The notes beneath the pieces were generated by a model, which saw nothing but the letters and a program-made list of their open reading frames with translations, was not told where the DNA came from and did not search any database. Source: an uncultured Bacteroidales bacterium (GTDB lineage: Bacteria > Bacteroidota > Bacteroidia > Bacteroidales > UBA932). From it: a stretch of DNA of 20,180 nt. The translations under genes were made by a program, and so were the position numbers. Every line of letters starts with the position of its first letter. The stretch's first letter is position 1. The stretch lies in contig CAKUYQ010000041.1 of the NCBI GenBank assembly GCA_934717185.1, positions 1 through 20,180 of the forward strand, written 5' to 3'. This document shows, in pieces, positions 1 to 7,322 of the stretch.

Positions 1-351
1 TCCAATGAAGCCGGTAAGTGTGAAGAGGTATTCTATTACATGGGAGGCAAGCGATTTAAGATGCATATTGGCCATTACACGGCAGAAGAGAAAAAGGCCA
101 ACAAGCATCTGCAGATGTCTGTGGGCTTTTCATTTGTAGAGACTAGTATAGCAACAAAGGGCCGTGGCGGGTATCAGACTGGAGAAGATGTTGATTTTTA
201 CTGCTTCAACTGCCATTCCTTGACCAATTTTAACTGCGGAGTATGCTCAGTATGTGGAGCAGGACCAAAGGAGATAGGAGGCGGTGAAGCATATTTCTTC
301 TGCCGTGGTTGCGGCAAATTGGTTGGATCATGCATTTGCCGCATTTGTTGA
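1..351 (+). CDS. Zinc-ribbon protein of unknown function (5' end outside window)
   Basis: The reading frame is open from the first base to a TGA at 349-351, so the gene probably starts before the window; the first internal ATG is at 40. The last 50 or so residues are very rich in cysteine, in the order CFNC, CGVCSVCG, CRGCG and a terminal CICRIC. This spacing of CxxC pairs is what zinc-ribbon (rubredoxin-like) knuckles look like, so a structural zinc site is likely. The upstream part has no motif I recognise. A second frame overlaps its last 68 bases. The cysteine pattern runs to the stop codon, which argues that this frame is the genuine one in the overlap. The function is unknown and I propose none. 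Confidence 0.55.
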   Translation, partial: SNEAGKCEEVFYYMGGKRFKMHIGHYTAEEKKANKHLQMSVGFSFVETSIATKGRGGYQTGEDVDFYCFNCHSLTNFNCGVCSVCGAGPKEIGGGEAYFFCRGCGKLVGSCICRIC

Positions 352-586
352 CAAATATTTTTATACCACCAATTTTATAAGTTATTCTAGTGCCATTGAT
401 TCAGGATACTTAATAATGGTTCCCATAGCCGGAGAAGGTAATTGGCTACATAATATAGTAATAGTAGGATATTATCCGGATGGTACATTAATCTATATGG
501 ATCCTGAATCCCGTTTATTAAAAAGAGGAAGTAGCAATATTATAAAAGGGAATTATGTTTATGTAATTACAGGAAATAAACATTAA
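284..586 (+). pseudogene. C-terminal fragment resembling a papain-fold cysteine protease
   Basis: The frame opens at 272 and the first usable start is a GTG at 284; an ATG also occurs at 416. About 100 residues are encoded. The second half contains WLHNIVIVGYYPDG followed by IYMDPES. This resembles the His strand and following Asp/Asn strand of papain-fold peptidases (C39/C70-like). The segment AVVAANWLDHAF resembles the helix that normally follows the catalytic cysteine, but serines stand where that cysteine would be expected, and no coding continues upstream in this frame because there is a stop at 269-271. I read it as a decayed or truncated peptidase. Alternatives are a catalytically dead small protein, or a gene starting at 416. 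It lies 14 bases before a secreted protein and could have formed an operon with it. Confidence 0.35.
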
Positions 587-600
587 ATATTACGCAGAAT

Positions 601-1227
601 ATGAGAAAAGTACTAATCGTCATAGTATTTGCTATTGCATTTATCATGGCCAAAAGAGGTAATGCTCAAACAATAATAGGCGACCATATAAACTATTATT
701 CGGAGAGAGTAAGCGCGGATTCTTTGGATAAGATTTTTTCAAAACGGATACCGGTAGAGCTTGATGCAAAAAACTGTACTTTAGAAGATCTTACTAAACA
801 CCATTGGTTATCTGTTCATGCTAAATTATTCGGTGTAGGTGGATATTGGATATATACTTTTTACAAAAATGGCAAATATCAATTGGATGTGAGTAGTGAA
901 AACGAGCACAAACCCCACAATCACAGAGAAGAAAACTATTATTATTTATCTGACACACCCGATTTGCAGTTTGACACTACAAAGATTGGAAATGAAAGAG
1001 GCAAATATCTTATTATCGAATTAAAGAATGGTGTGAATACAGCTGCTGTGGAAAGGATTGTCAAATGTTCGGATGGATCTTTATTGGAAATATATGATAA
1101 TTCATGTTTAGGTATGTATTCTTTAAAACCTCTAAAGGAACCGTATGAGGATGTAATAAAGAACGGCTACCTTACAATACCATTTGAGGATTACGGTTTT
1201 GTATTTTGGGAGTGTTCTAAAGAATAA
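601..1227 (+). CDS. Secreted protein of unknown function
   Basis: This is a 208-residue protein with a clear N-terminal signal peptide: MRK, then a hydrophobic stretch at about residues 4-17, then a likely cleavage after NAQ near residue 23. No cysteine sits at the cleavage point, so it should be periplasmic or exported rather than lipidated. The mature part alternates short hydrophobic and polar stretches with many Tyr and Trp, for example GGYWIYTFYKNGKYQL, which suggests a beta-rich fold, perhaps a small barrel, but I recognise no family. The gene starts 14 bases after the protease-like fragment. Bacteroidales proteases are sometimes paired with a small secreted inhibitor, so an inhibitor or immunity role is possible but is only a guess from position. 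The region is visibly AT-richer than the genes further right. Confidence 0.55.
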   Translation: MRKVLIVIVFAIAFIMAKRGNAQTIIGDHINYYSERVSADSLDKIFSKRIPVELDAKNCTLEDLTKHHWLSVHAKLFGVGGYWIYTFYKNGKYQLDVSSENEHKPHNHREENYYYLSDTPDLQFDTTKIGNERGKYLIIELKNGVNTAAVERIVKCSDGSLLEIYDNSCLGMYSLKPLKEPYEDVIKNGYLTIPFEDYGFVFWECSKE

Positions 1228-1250
1228 GATATTCAGCCATGAAACATTGC

Positions 1251-1317
1251 AACCCGAAAGAGAATATACCGCTATATGCAATATCAGTTATTGCATTGGC
1301 TTCCCCTCTTTCGGGTT
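1251..1317. terminator. Nested hairpin between convergent genes, probable bidirectional terminator
   Basis: The outer arms AACCCGAAAGAG (1251-1262) and CTCTTTCGGGTT (1306-1317) are perfectly complementary over 12 bases. Inside them the arms ATGCAATA (1276-1283) and TATTGCAT (1289-1296) pair over 8 bases around a 5-base loop. It lies 24 bases after the stop of the rightward secreted-protein gene and about 125 bases past the stop of the leftward hmuV gene, so it could end both transcripts. There is no clean T tract on either side, so it may instead stabilise transcript ends. Confidence 0.5.
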
Positions 1318-1402
1318 ACATCTTTAGAGATTAACTGCTTTTGAATATGTAGATAAAAGTTGCGCGAAAGCGAATTCTAAACCATAGATTACCAACTCAT
1401 TT

Positions 1403-1438
1403 AACGCTAACGCTAAGGCCAACGCCAAAGCCAACGCA
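1403..1438. repeat. Six degenerate tandem hexamers (AACGCY-like)
   Basis: Six consecutive hexamers read AACGCT, AACGCT, AAGGCC, AACGCC, AAAGCC, AACGCA. The array ends four bases before the stop codon of hmuV. Related GCCAAA or GCCAAC hexamers recur downstream of aroB (18782-18809) and inside lysO (16341-16355). The role is unknown. Confidence 0.6.
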
Positions 1439-1442
1439 TTTC

Positions 1443-1772
1443 TTACAGTTCCGGTACATAGATAATCTCCCCATTCTCCAACTCGTATGCAACCCCAACC
1501 TTTTTTCCACGTCTGCCACTCTGTATGTTCTGCCCCTTGGAAGGTGTGTAGCGCTTTATTGTCTTTCCTTCCTTAATGATTATCTCCATATTCTCCTTTC
1601 CGGGATTCTTTACCATTGTAAAATCCTCCCGGCTCAGCATTTCGGTCATATTGTAACGGCTTACCAAAGCAACCATGAGCGCAACGGCAAAGACCATAGC
1701 CACATCAAAAAGGTTGCTTACAACACTCATGGCATCGCTGTTATCTCCTTTGTTTAGCAGTTTCCGTCTCAT
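1443..1772 (-). CDS. hmuV: HmuV, DUF2149-type small membrane protein of the heme operon
   Basis: This is a 109-residue protein, the last gene of the operon. One membrane helix spans about residues 20-38 (LFDVAMVFAVALMVAL), with an aspartate (Asp23) just inside it, followed by a small soluble domain. This layout matches ExbD/TolR-type partners of proton channels, which also carry a membrane Asp, and the sequence fits the DUF2149 family found as HmuV in hmu operons. It overlaps the upstream hmuU by 32 bases, which suggests translational coupling. A later ATG at codon 15 would remove the overlap, but the residues before it look like the normal start of the family. The inferred role is to couple proton flow through HmuU to heme handling by the operon. 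The exact partner is not shown by the sequence. Confidence 0.85.
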   Translation of the reverse strand: MRRKLLNKGDNSDAMSVVSNLFDVAMVFAVALMVALVSRYNMTEMLSREDFTMVKNPGKENMEIIIKEGKTIKRYTPSKGQNIQSGRRGKKVGVAYELENGEIIYVPEL

Positions 1773-2391
1773 TGTCTCTCCTTTTATAGATTATTCCCGT
1801 TTGATTCTTATTAAGAAGTTCTGCAACATATTCCAAATTAGCCATATCCCGTAGGTACCAACGCTGCTTCACCTGCAGTGTTATAAACCCTATTGCTGCA
1901 GAGAAAAGTCCCACAACAGTAGTGGCAAATGCAACCTGCATGTTGTAGGCCATTGAGGCAATATCGCCTGTAGAGAGCCCTACAAGCGCCGGCCCCATGG
2001 GAATGAGAGTCCCCATCAGACCTAACATAGGTCCCATCTTGTTAAGAGTCTTTGAGGTAGACAGGTTCTTGTCCGCCTCAATTTCAAACTCGGCGAGCAG
2101 ACGATTGCGGAGAGCTACGCAATTCTTAGCCTCAATAATACGTCTCAAGTATGTCACTACAAGAGATCTGTCTCTTCCCGACAAATTCCTGTATAGAGCA
2201 GTAACATTATATCTGTCTAATTTCTGTAACTCCTTTTCTATGAACAAAGTGTTTTGTCGGGAAGAAAAATATTCCCCTAAAAAAGCTCCTATTAGCAGTA
2301 AAGATCTGCAAAAGAAAAGAATGAGCAATACTATGACCGGCACAAGAAGTCCTGTTGATATCCAATATAAAACATCTGAAATATAATTCAT
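1741..2391 (-). CDS. hmuU: HmuU, MotA/TolQ/ExbB-family proton channel subunit
   Basis: A 216-residue inner-membrane protein with one helix at about residues 12-38, a charged cytoplasmic stretch, and two further helices at about 118-138 and 152-174. The segment GPMLGLMGTLIPMGPAL followed by the second helix, AFATTVVGLFSAAIGF, is the recognisable core of the MotA/TolQ/ExbB proton-channel family. In hmu operons this protein occupies the HmuU position and is followed by the DUF2149 protein HmuV, as here. It starts 4 bases after hmuT and overlaps hmuV by 32 bases. By family it would form a multimeric proton channel with HmuV. Whether it drives TonB-dependent uptake through HmuR or works with HmuS and HmuT is not settled by the sequence. 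Confidence 0.88.
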   Translation of the reverse strand: MNYISDVLYWISTGLLVPVIVLLILFFCRSLLLIGAFLGEYFSSRQNTLFIEKELQKLDRYNVTALYRNLSGRDRSLVVTYLRRIIEAKNCVALRNRLLAEFEIEADKNLSTSKTLNKMGPMLGLMGTLIPMGPALVGLSTGDIASMAYNMQVAFATTVVGLFSAAIGFITLQVKQRWYLRDMANLEYVAELLNKNQTGIIYKRRDNETETAKQRR

Positions 2392-2395
2392 AAAA

Positions 2396-3073
2396 CTATC
2401 TTTTTTTTATTAAATGATAAATGATGCCGCAGGTGATCCCCAATATTGCAAGAGTGGTGATACCTGCCAACGCAATCCAGTTTACTTGATTTGTACACGC
2501 AACAGAGGTTTTGCCATTAACAGATGCAACTATTCCAAAGATGGCAATCAGCACGTTGACGAGAAAAAGCAACTCTATGCGTGTACTGTTCTCCGGCAAC
2601 ACCCTTTTTATGACAAAAACAAGAGCAGGAGCGGCAACAAAAACAGTTGCGGCCAACAGTGCGGCCGTCTGCCGGAACGGCCTTCCCGGAAAGGCAAATA
2701 TGACATAAACCAACAGCCAGAACAGAACGGGGAATATAAGCAGATCCGGCATCCATCTAAGTATATTGTAAATCAACGACAGCTTTTTTTTGACTTTGAT
2801 TGAGGTGCTAATCTGTACAGCTAAAACACAGAATGAGATCTGGATGGTTACATTAATGATGAGTATTACAGCAACATTGAGCATAAGAGCAGAATCAGAG
2901 ATCCAATCTGATATCCGGGAAGTTGACTGCTCTATGGCAAACGGCCATATAAGGAATATAAACAATGCAGATATGGCAGAGTACACAACAGACATATAAA
3001 GCGCCATATAGGTCTGCTTTAATATGTAGGCCGAGCAGGATAGGACCATTATTGAGACAATAAGAAAGATCAT
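2396..3073 (-). CDS. hmuT: HmuT, polytopic inner-membrane protein of the heme operon
   Basis: A 225-residue, very hydrophobic protein with about six or seven predicted membrane helices (roughly residues 1-17, 23-44, 62-90, 108-128, 137-157, 168-186 and 196-220) and a basic C-terminus (HLIKKR). No soluble domain or known catalytic motif is visible. The assignment to HmuT rests on its place between hmuS and hmuU. I chose the ATG at 3073 because it begins directly with a membrane helix and lies 2 bases after the hmuS stop. A start 20 codons further up at 3133 would overlap hmuS by 58 bases and add a polar leader unlike the rest. This is not the periplasmic heme-binding protein called HmuT in ABC systems of other bacteria. 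Its job, perhaps transport of porphyrin or iron, is an inference. Confidence 0.75.
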   Translation of the reverse strand: MIFLIVSIMVLSCSAYILKQTYMALYMSVVYSAISALFIFLIWPFAIEQSTSRISDWISDSALMLNVAVILIINVTIQISFCVLAVQISTSIKVKKKLSLIYNILRWMPDLLIFPVLFWLLVYVIFAFPGRPFRQTAALLAATVFVAAPALVFVIKRVLPENSTRIELLFLVNVLIAIFGIVASVNGKTSVACTNQVNWIALAGITTLAILGITCGIIYHLIKKR

Positions 3074-3075
3074 TT

Positions 3076-6000
3076 TCAATCTTTTTTCCCGCGTCTGCGG
3101 ATTAATACAAGCAATATTGCTATTAGGGAACATATAGTTACAACGGCAATAGCGGTATTGTTTACCGATGCTGCGGAGTTGTCTGCATCATCTATGTTAT
3201 CTTTTTTATCCCGTTCAAGCACTACACTTTTGCCTTTGGTATGAGAGATCTCGCGGATTTTGTCTATGCTCTCTACATACTGTTTTGCAGATTCTTTTGT
3301 CACATTAGATGCAATGAAATCGCGTAGTTTAGCATTGCCGCATACAAATCCGGAACACGACGGCTTATATTTGTCAACCAATTCCGTATGCAGGGCCGCT
3401 ACCGTTTTCAGCTGCTCTGCAGAGGCTCTCCACATCCCCTTGCGGGCAGTCTCCATCATAACTGCGGTAATCTCCTCCAATGCTGCGGGGTTCTGCTGCT
3501 TAAAATAATCCTTAATGTTAAGATTAAAATGGTCTTGTATATATATGCCATATATGTCATTCCACAACTCATTGTCTATAACATTAGGTTTCATTACATT
3601 CCATCCGTATATGTTCTGCATGGTTTCTGCAAAATCTGCCGCTGCACCTGCACCACCTTTCATCTTCTCTTTTATGTATGAAGGATTAAAGATTGTAGTA
3701 CGGCTCTCCACCCCTATAGCCTCCTTAAGCTCCTGCATCCGCATATTGTTTCTATTTCGATAATCGCTTATATATGCTTCCGGCTCCTTGCCGGTGACTG
3801 TTCGCACAGCTAAATTGAGGCCGCCCATAAACTCGTAAACATGGTTGAGACTTAATACCCCCCAGGTGTTGCTCTGCCTTGGTTGGACAACTGCATCTGT
3901 ACCGGCAAGCGCGGTTTCAAACGAGAACTTGTATAACTGTTCCCAATCCTTTTCGTTTCCGTAAAAGGCACCCATATTGTTCAAGTATGTTTTAGCTATC
4001 TCGGCAGGAGTTTCCCAGCTGTCTCCGCTCTGTACCATACCGGTAATGCCTGTTCCATAATTGCCGTTCAAACCGCCAAAGACCCTGTGGGTAGAGAGCA
4101 TGCGGGCCTCTTTTGGAGAAAGCCCCTTCTCTACCAATGAATATTCTGCCGTAAAAACCCCTTGCGCCACGAAATTCTCATATATATCGCCGGTTGCAGC
4201 TGCAGTAGCCATTTCAACTGCCCTTGAAATGAGAAACAAACGAGACGCTGCAAGATCTCGTAATTGACCGCTGGTCTGCACTACAACGTCAATGCGCGGC
4301 CTTCCAAGCTCCTTAGATGGGATAAGCCTTATATCATTAACTCTGCCAAAAGCATCCCTAACAGGTTCAACTCCAAGCATATAGAGGATCTGAGCAATGG
4401 TAGCCCCCTCTGTCTCAACAAACTCTCCGCTCCATAGAGTATAACTCACTTTGCGGGGAATGGAATCATGGTGGCGTGCACGATACATTGTTATGGTGCT
4501 TTCTGCCATTTTTTTACCACGTTCCCACGCCGATTCGCTTGGTGTTGCCTCTGCATTTACGGCGTACAGATTACGTCCTGTAGGAATGGAATTAGGATTG
4601 GCAATAGGGTCACCACCCGGAGAAGGGGCTGTATACCCTCCGTTCATTGCATTAATAATGGATGTTAGTTCTGTTTTTGGGCTATTTTCCAATGCAGATC
4701 TATATTTTGTAACGTTATGTACGGTGCGGTCAATCTCCATAATGGCACGTGTGAGCTCTTTCTCCTGTTTTGAAAGCTCCTTTTTTTTGCCGGACTCTGC
4801 CTTTTTGCCGGACTCTGTTTTTTTGCTATGCTCTGCCATTTGGCCAGACTTTGTACTGCTGTGCGGTTTGTGTGGCGGCATATTCTGCTCCGCACTTAAC
4901 GTACAGAAAACCTCTCTTGCTCTGTTGAGCTCCTTTGGAGTAATACCGGCAACAGTACATACAACAGCATCATAGTTGTGATTGCTGTCATTAAGGAGAC
5001 CTGTAACTATTTCTTTGGCCGGAACAAGATATTTACGTGTAAATGCTGCTTTCTGCTTTTCAAAATCAACGGTCGCCCTGCCTCTCAGCTTGTCCAATGC
5101 TAAAACAGAGTATGCAATAGGCTCTGTTGACATTGCATACACGCTGCTACAAATCCTCTCCGGTGAATATGCTTTTCCCATAGTGTAGAGCTCTCCTGTT
5201 ATCTTCTCACAGGCAAGCTCCTCTGCAAAATTCTCTATTCGCTCAATCTCCTGCCGGCTGTAAGGCACCGTTAAAATACTATCCAACTTCAGATCCCTGC
5301 AAATACCCAATTTAACGGCAAGATGTTTTACCTTTATAGAGGCATTACGAATTTTTGCACTGTCTCCGGCTGCGCTGCTGCCTCCTGTACTGCGGCCTCC
5401 TGTACTGCTGCCTCCTGTACTGCTGCCCGTACTTTTGCAGTCAAACAGCAATCTGTTATAATCTGTAATGGCTGAGCAAAGCTCTTTGTATACACCTCTA
5501 ATATTGCTCTCCATAAACGGAGGCGTAAGATAGGATTGTAAAACTGCGTATGAACGCCTTTTTGCAATTACCCCTTCTCCAACGTTCCCAATGGAATAGA
5601 TGTAAAGGTGCGGAAGTGTACCAACCAAGGCATCCGGCCAATCACTATTGCATAATGCCACCTGTTTCTTAGGTGTAAATTCCAAACTGCCGTGCGTGCC
5701 AAAATGTACCAGTATATCTGCCTTGAACCCATAACGCGCCCACAGATATGAGGCGATGTATGCGTGAGGAGGGGCGGCATTGGTCCCATGTACAATTGCA
5801 AAATCATCATCACCGCCACCGGCTGCCAATTGCGGCAACAGCACCACATTCCCCAACTCTATACGAGGTAAAGCCAAAAGACCGTTCTTTGTTGATATAT
5901 ATGAACCAGGAAAACTTCCATCTATCTTCTCAACATCTCTCATCTTGGCAGGTTGCAAAGCTTTTGAGATCCATTTATCATACTCCTCCCTTGAGATAAG

Positions 6001-7311
6001 TTGAGGGTTGCCCTCTTTCAGAAAATCATCCTTTGCCCCTTTGGCATATGCATTAAATACAGAACCGTACTTTTGGAGCAGACGAGACAGTCCGGCAGGT
6101 GATTCGGGTAGATTCCTAATATTATACCCTTCATGTTTCATCCTTACCAACAGATTATAGAGCGATGGGGCAACCTCCATTCCTGCAGCCGTAAGCGCAC
6201 TCTGTCCCGGTCCTTTGTAGTAATAGATTGCCACACGTTTTTGGCTGTTTGGCATCCTGTGAAGTGCAATATGATTATTTACCGTTTCCACAAAAGTTTC
6301 TAAACGTTTCTCAATGGCATAAACATACTGTAGCCCATCTTTATTCTTCTTATGTCCAAATAGAGCGTAGGGGCGTATGGCTCCGTCTATTTCCGGCATT
6401 ACAATACTCTGAGACATGAATCCTCCGCTCATACCCATATTGTCTGCTTCCCACTCGTCAACCGGGCGGTTTACATTCAAGGGCGCAAAGAGAGGAATAT
6501 TATGTATAGAGAGATACTTCTCAATGTACCTGCCCATACGTCCATGCGCCATATTGATAACAGCTGAAGGGCAGATGCTGTCTGCGTATCCGTTTTTTAC
6601 TAAATTCTGCATATCGTGAACCGGATATACTATGTTTCCACTCCTTTCCAAAGCTGCAACTAATTCTGCGGGTTCACCCATCAAGCCGGTAATGATAATG
6701 CGCGGAGCTCCGTTTTTAAAGAGATTGTGATCCCTTAAAAAAGTTTCGTATTCTGCAAGAGATTCAAATTCAAGCTCCTCTCTATACGAATTTGCAGGAT
6801 CTGCATGATAAAACTGTTTTTGCACTCTCTTTACGGGTGGATCCGGTTCATTGCTGTCAAAGGTCTTGCCGTCTACGTAACGGCGTATATAGGTAAGCAT
6901 GTTGGAATAGTTACGGCGGCCTCCGCCCTCTAAATACCCTTTTATTGTAGCAGCTGTCGCAGAGTCTGCAGATATAATCTCGTTGGCAGGATTTGTGGCC
7001 ATTGTGGTTATGATTGCCACACCTTTGTCCGCGGCCCTCTGTATAAGATCCCTCTGCTCGGCGGTAATGTGCAGCCCCATACCGTTTACCAATACCATAT
7101 CGTATTTACCAAGTTTGTTCAAATTGGCAATGTCTACAGAGGTGAGTTTTATACGGCTGTTGCCGTTTGATTTGGCAATCTGCCCCAATGTTATGGCCTG
7201 ATAGTTTAAAAATGCAATGCGGGTAGGGGAAAGCCATATATTCCACGCTCCTATTGCCAATATGGCAACAAGCATAAACACCACTGCCCTTAATATCCTT
7301 TTCAGTATCAT
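3076..7311 (-). CDS. hmuS: HmuS, CobN-like heme dechelatase, membrane-anchored
   Basis: A 1411-residue protein of the CobN/BchH large-chelatase family. Conserved segments include VHFGTHGSLEF (535-545) and PSPGGDPIANPNSIPTGRN (about 895-913), both matching CobN signatures. Unlike true cobaltochelatase CobN it has a membrane helix at each end: about residues 8-24, and about 1384-1404 before a basic tail. These fit an inner-membrane protein with its bulk in the periplasm. Its position after hmuY and hmuR identifies it as HmuS, whose homologues in Bacteroidales have been implicated in anaerobic removal of iron from heme rather than cobalt insertion. No cobalamin genes or chelatase partner subunits lie nearby, which supports this. 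It starts 11 bases after hmuR. Two low-complexity inserts, an STGG-type repeat (627-645) and a SGKK-rich stretch (820-850), are unusual. Confidence 0.88.
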   Translation of the reverse strand: MILKRILRAVVFMLVAILAIGAWNIWLSPTRIAFLNYQAITLGQIAKSNGNSRIKLTSVDIANLNKLGKYDMVLVNGMGLHITAEQRDLIQRAADKGVAIITTMATNPANEIISADSATAATIKGYLEGGGRRNYSNMLTYIRRYVDGKTFDSNEPDPPVKRVQKQFYHADPANSYREELEFESLAEYETFLRDHNLFKNGAPRIIITGLMGEPAELVAALERSGNIVYPVHDMQNLVKNGYADSICPSAVINMAHGRMGRYIEKYLSIHNIPLFAPLNVNRPVDEWEADNMGMSGGFMSQSIVMPEIDGAIRPYALFGHKKNKDGLQYVYAIEKRLETFVETVNNHIALHRMPNSQKRVAIYYYKGPGQSALTAAGMEVAPSLYNLLVRMKHEGYNIRNLPESPAGLSRLLQKYGSVFNAYAKGAKDDFLKEGNPQLISREEYDKWISKALQPAKMRDVEKIDGSFPGSYISTKNGLLALPRIELGNVVLLPQLAAGGGDDDFAIVHGTNAAPPHAYIASYLWARYGFKADILVHFGTHGSLEFTPKKQVALCNSDWPDALVGTLPHLYIYSIGNVGEGVIAKRRSYAVLQSYLTPPFMESNIRGVYKELCSAITDYNRLLFDCKSTGSSTGGSSTGGRSTGGSSAAGDSAKIRNASIKVKHLAVKLGICRDLKLDSILTVPYSRQEIERIENFAEELACEKITGELYTMGKAYSPERICSSVYAMSTEPIAYSVLALDKLRGRATVDFEKQKAAFTRKYLVPAKEIVTGLLNDSNHNYDAVVCTVAGITPKELNRAREVFCTLSAEQNMPPHKPHSSTKSGQMAEHSKKTESGKKAESGKKKELSKQEKELTRAIMEIDRTVHNVTKYRSALENSPKTELTSIINAMNGGYTAPSPGGDPIANPNSIPTGRNLYAVNAEATPSESAWERGKKMAESTITMYRARHHDSIPRKVSYTLWSGEFVETEGATIAQILYMLGVEPVRDAFGRVNDIRLIPSKELGRPRIDVVVQTSGQLRDLAASRLFLISRAVEMATAAATGDIYENFVAQGVFTAEYSLVEKGLSPKEARMLSTHRVFGGLNGNYGTGITGMVQSGDSWETPAEIAKTYLNNMGAFYGNEKDWEQLYKFSFETALAGTDAVVQPRQSNTWGVLSLNHVYEFMGGLNLAVRTVTGKEPEAYISDYRNRNNMRMQELKEAIGVESRTTIFNPSYIKEKMKGGAGAAADFAETMQNIYGWNVMKPNVIDNELWNDIYGIYIQDHFNLNIKDYFKQQNPAALEEITAVMMETARKGMWRASAEQLKTVAALHTELVDKYKPSCSGFVCGNAKLRDFIASNVTKESAKQYVESIDKIREISHTKGKSVVLERDKKDNIDDADNSAASVNNTAIAVVTICSLIAILLVLIRRRGKKD
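4785..4817. repeat. 18-bp tandem repeat inside hmuS
   Basis: The + strand string TTTTTGCCGGACTCTG occurs twice with an 18-base period, followed by a decayed third copy to about 4838. In the protein it encodes repeated ESGKK units in a lysine-rich stretch (about residues 829-845), just before the charged helix that precedes the GGDP...PTGRN segment. The unit length is a multiple of three, so copy-number changes would keep the frame. Confidence 0.6.
5381..5425. repeat. Three tandem 15-bp repeats inside hmuS
   Basis: The unit CCTCCTGTACTGCKG (+ strand) occurs three times without gaps at 5381, 5396 and 5411, differing at one base. On the coding strand it encodes the pentapeptide (S/R)STGG, giving a Ser/Thr/Gly-rich linker at about residues 627-648 of HmuS. 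The 15-base unit preserves the reading frame on expansion or contraction. Confidence 0.75.
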
Positions 7312-7322
7312 AAAGAGTTCTT

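Noticed and set aside
3074..3133. A longer N-terminus for hmuT starting at 3133
   Set aside because: It would overlap hmuS by 58 bases and add a polar leader before the first membrane helix; the ATG at 3073 fits the tight operon spacing.
4451..4975. A 174-codon open frame on the + strand
   Set aside because: It is antisense to the conserved PTGRN region of hmuS and has no recognisable features.
5381..5425. A CRISPR-like array
   Set aside because: The units are contiguous 15-mers without spacers and encode an in-frame peptide repeat.
3076..7311. Cobaltochelatase CobN of cobalamin synthesis
   Set aside because: The core motifs match CobN, but there are terminal membrane helices, no cobalamin genes, and hmuY/hmuR lie directly upstream, so HmuS is the better call.
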